Below are positions 63,796 through 64,000 of a DNA stretch of 64,000 nt, piece after piece (positions within the stretch are counted from its first letter, which is position 1; each line of letters starts with the position of its first letter). The translations under genes and the position numbers were made by a program. Location: NCBI RefSeq assembly GCF_900157305.1, contig NZ_LS974202.1, forward strand, positions 248,001-312,000, written 5' to 3'. Below the pieces are notes generated by a model. It saw only the letters and a list, made by a program, of their open reading frames with translations. It searched no databases and had not been told where the DNA came from. The stretch is from Mesotoga infera. GTDB lineage: Bacteria; Thermotogota; Thermotogae; Petrotogales; Kosmotogaceae.

Positions 63796-64000
63796 TCAAG
63801 CGCCACCGGTGAGAAAACTCAAAAGACTTCCTATAACGTTAGTGAAGAGCACATCGAGGAGTCCAAGGAATACTCCGCAGACGATTAGAATCACGATTAC
63901 GGCACCAGTCGACGAGACCATCTGCTGCCTGTTAGGCCATGTAACCTTCTTCACTTCACTTTTCACTTCGGAAAGAAATTTCCAGAATCTTGCCTTGGCC
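63796..64000 (-). CDS. secE: Preprotein translocase subunit SecE, 5' truncated by the window edge
   Basis: 68 codons are visible, lacking the start, which lies beyond the right edge. The protein reads AKARFWKFLSEVKSEVKKV then TWPNRQQMVSSTGAVIVIL and a single membrane helix ending in LTGGA and a TGA stop at 63798-63796. The amphipathic helix followed by TWP and one membrane segment is the SecE mark. It is followed by nusG 25 bases later, the standard order. Confidence 0.93.
   Translation of the reverse strand, partial: AKARFWKFLSEVKSEVKKVTWPNRQQMVSSTGAVIVILIVCGVFLGLLDVLFTNVIGSLLSFLTGGA

Overview
The window looks like chromosomal DNA of a Thermotogota bacterium, most likely a moderate-GC, Mesotoga/Kosmotoga-like member. 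The lineage is inferred from a NusG enlarged by an internal domain, an RpoC with a large N-terminal insertion, a single-POTRA Omp85 protein, GT35 phosphorylase of the DUF3417 type, membrane pyrophosphatase and the anaerobic NrdD/NrdG reductase. Genes are dense, often overlap by 1-20 bases, frequently start with GTG or TTG, and are preceded by strong Shine-Dalgarno (SD) sequences.

Layout. 1-3.6 kb (+): a truncated radical SAM protein, asparaginase and an AI-2E-type permease. 3.7-5.7 kb (-): queA and an NYN-type nuclease, divergent from rpmE and an S1-domain gene that share a near-perfect sigmaA promoter. 6.6-9.2 kb: glucan phosphorylase. 9.2-16.7 kb (-): one long gene string, DnaQ-like exonuclease, phoH, [IscB element], DUF4911, a double-HAD YqeG, YqeH, PduL, DUF72 and a small unknown. 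16.7-25.3 kb: PHA-granule-type protein, two paralogous PHP proteins, murJ, wecB with a tiny leader ORF, DUF2461, a Xer recombinase with a dif-like site, an unknown protein and a PfkB kinase. 25.4-28.9 kb (+): GH1 glycosidase and membrane pyrophosphatase. 28.9-35.1 kb (-): unknown protein, DUF362-ferredoxin, glpK, tsaE, lon, engB. 35.2-38.7 kb (+): a second DnaQ-like exonuclease, then nrdD-nrdG behind two NrdR-like boxes. 38.8-43.0 kb (-): sugar-type ABC importer without ATPase, followed by an Omp85 gene. 43.9-46.5 kb (+): DUF5320 x2, two ferredoxin-bearing MinD-type ATPases and a NifX-like protein. 47-52 kb (-): M32 carboxypeptidase and a nucleoside-type ABC importer. 52-64 kb (-): secE-nusG-rplK-rplA-[L10 leader]-rplJ-rplL-rpoB-rpoC.

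The most notable object is a compact IscB (RNA-guided nuclease, Cas9-ancestor family) element at about 13,328-14,823. It carries an intact IscB gene, an upstream omegaRNA/HEARO-type RNA with clear helices, and a right-end hairpin that includes the iscB stop codon. It sits inside the phoH-DUF4911-yqeG-yqeH gene string. Its left flank still holds a GAGGTG SD sequence and its right flank is the ATGA start of the DUF4911 gene. Removing the element would rejoin SD and start codon at an 8-base spacing, so the insertion appears to have split a ribosome binding site from its gene. From this I predict the guide (left flank) and the target-adjacent motif (right flank, ATGAAC).

Other regulatory signals include paired NrdR boxes 31 bases apart, an L10 leader with a terminator-like hairpin, an rplL-rpoB stem-loop with an internal promoter, and repeated CATATA(A/T)G sites in the promoter of the MinD cluster. 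No tRNA or rRNA gene, CRISPR array or prophage was seen.
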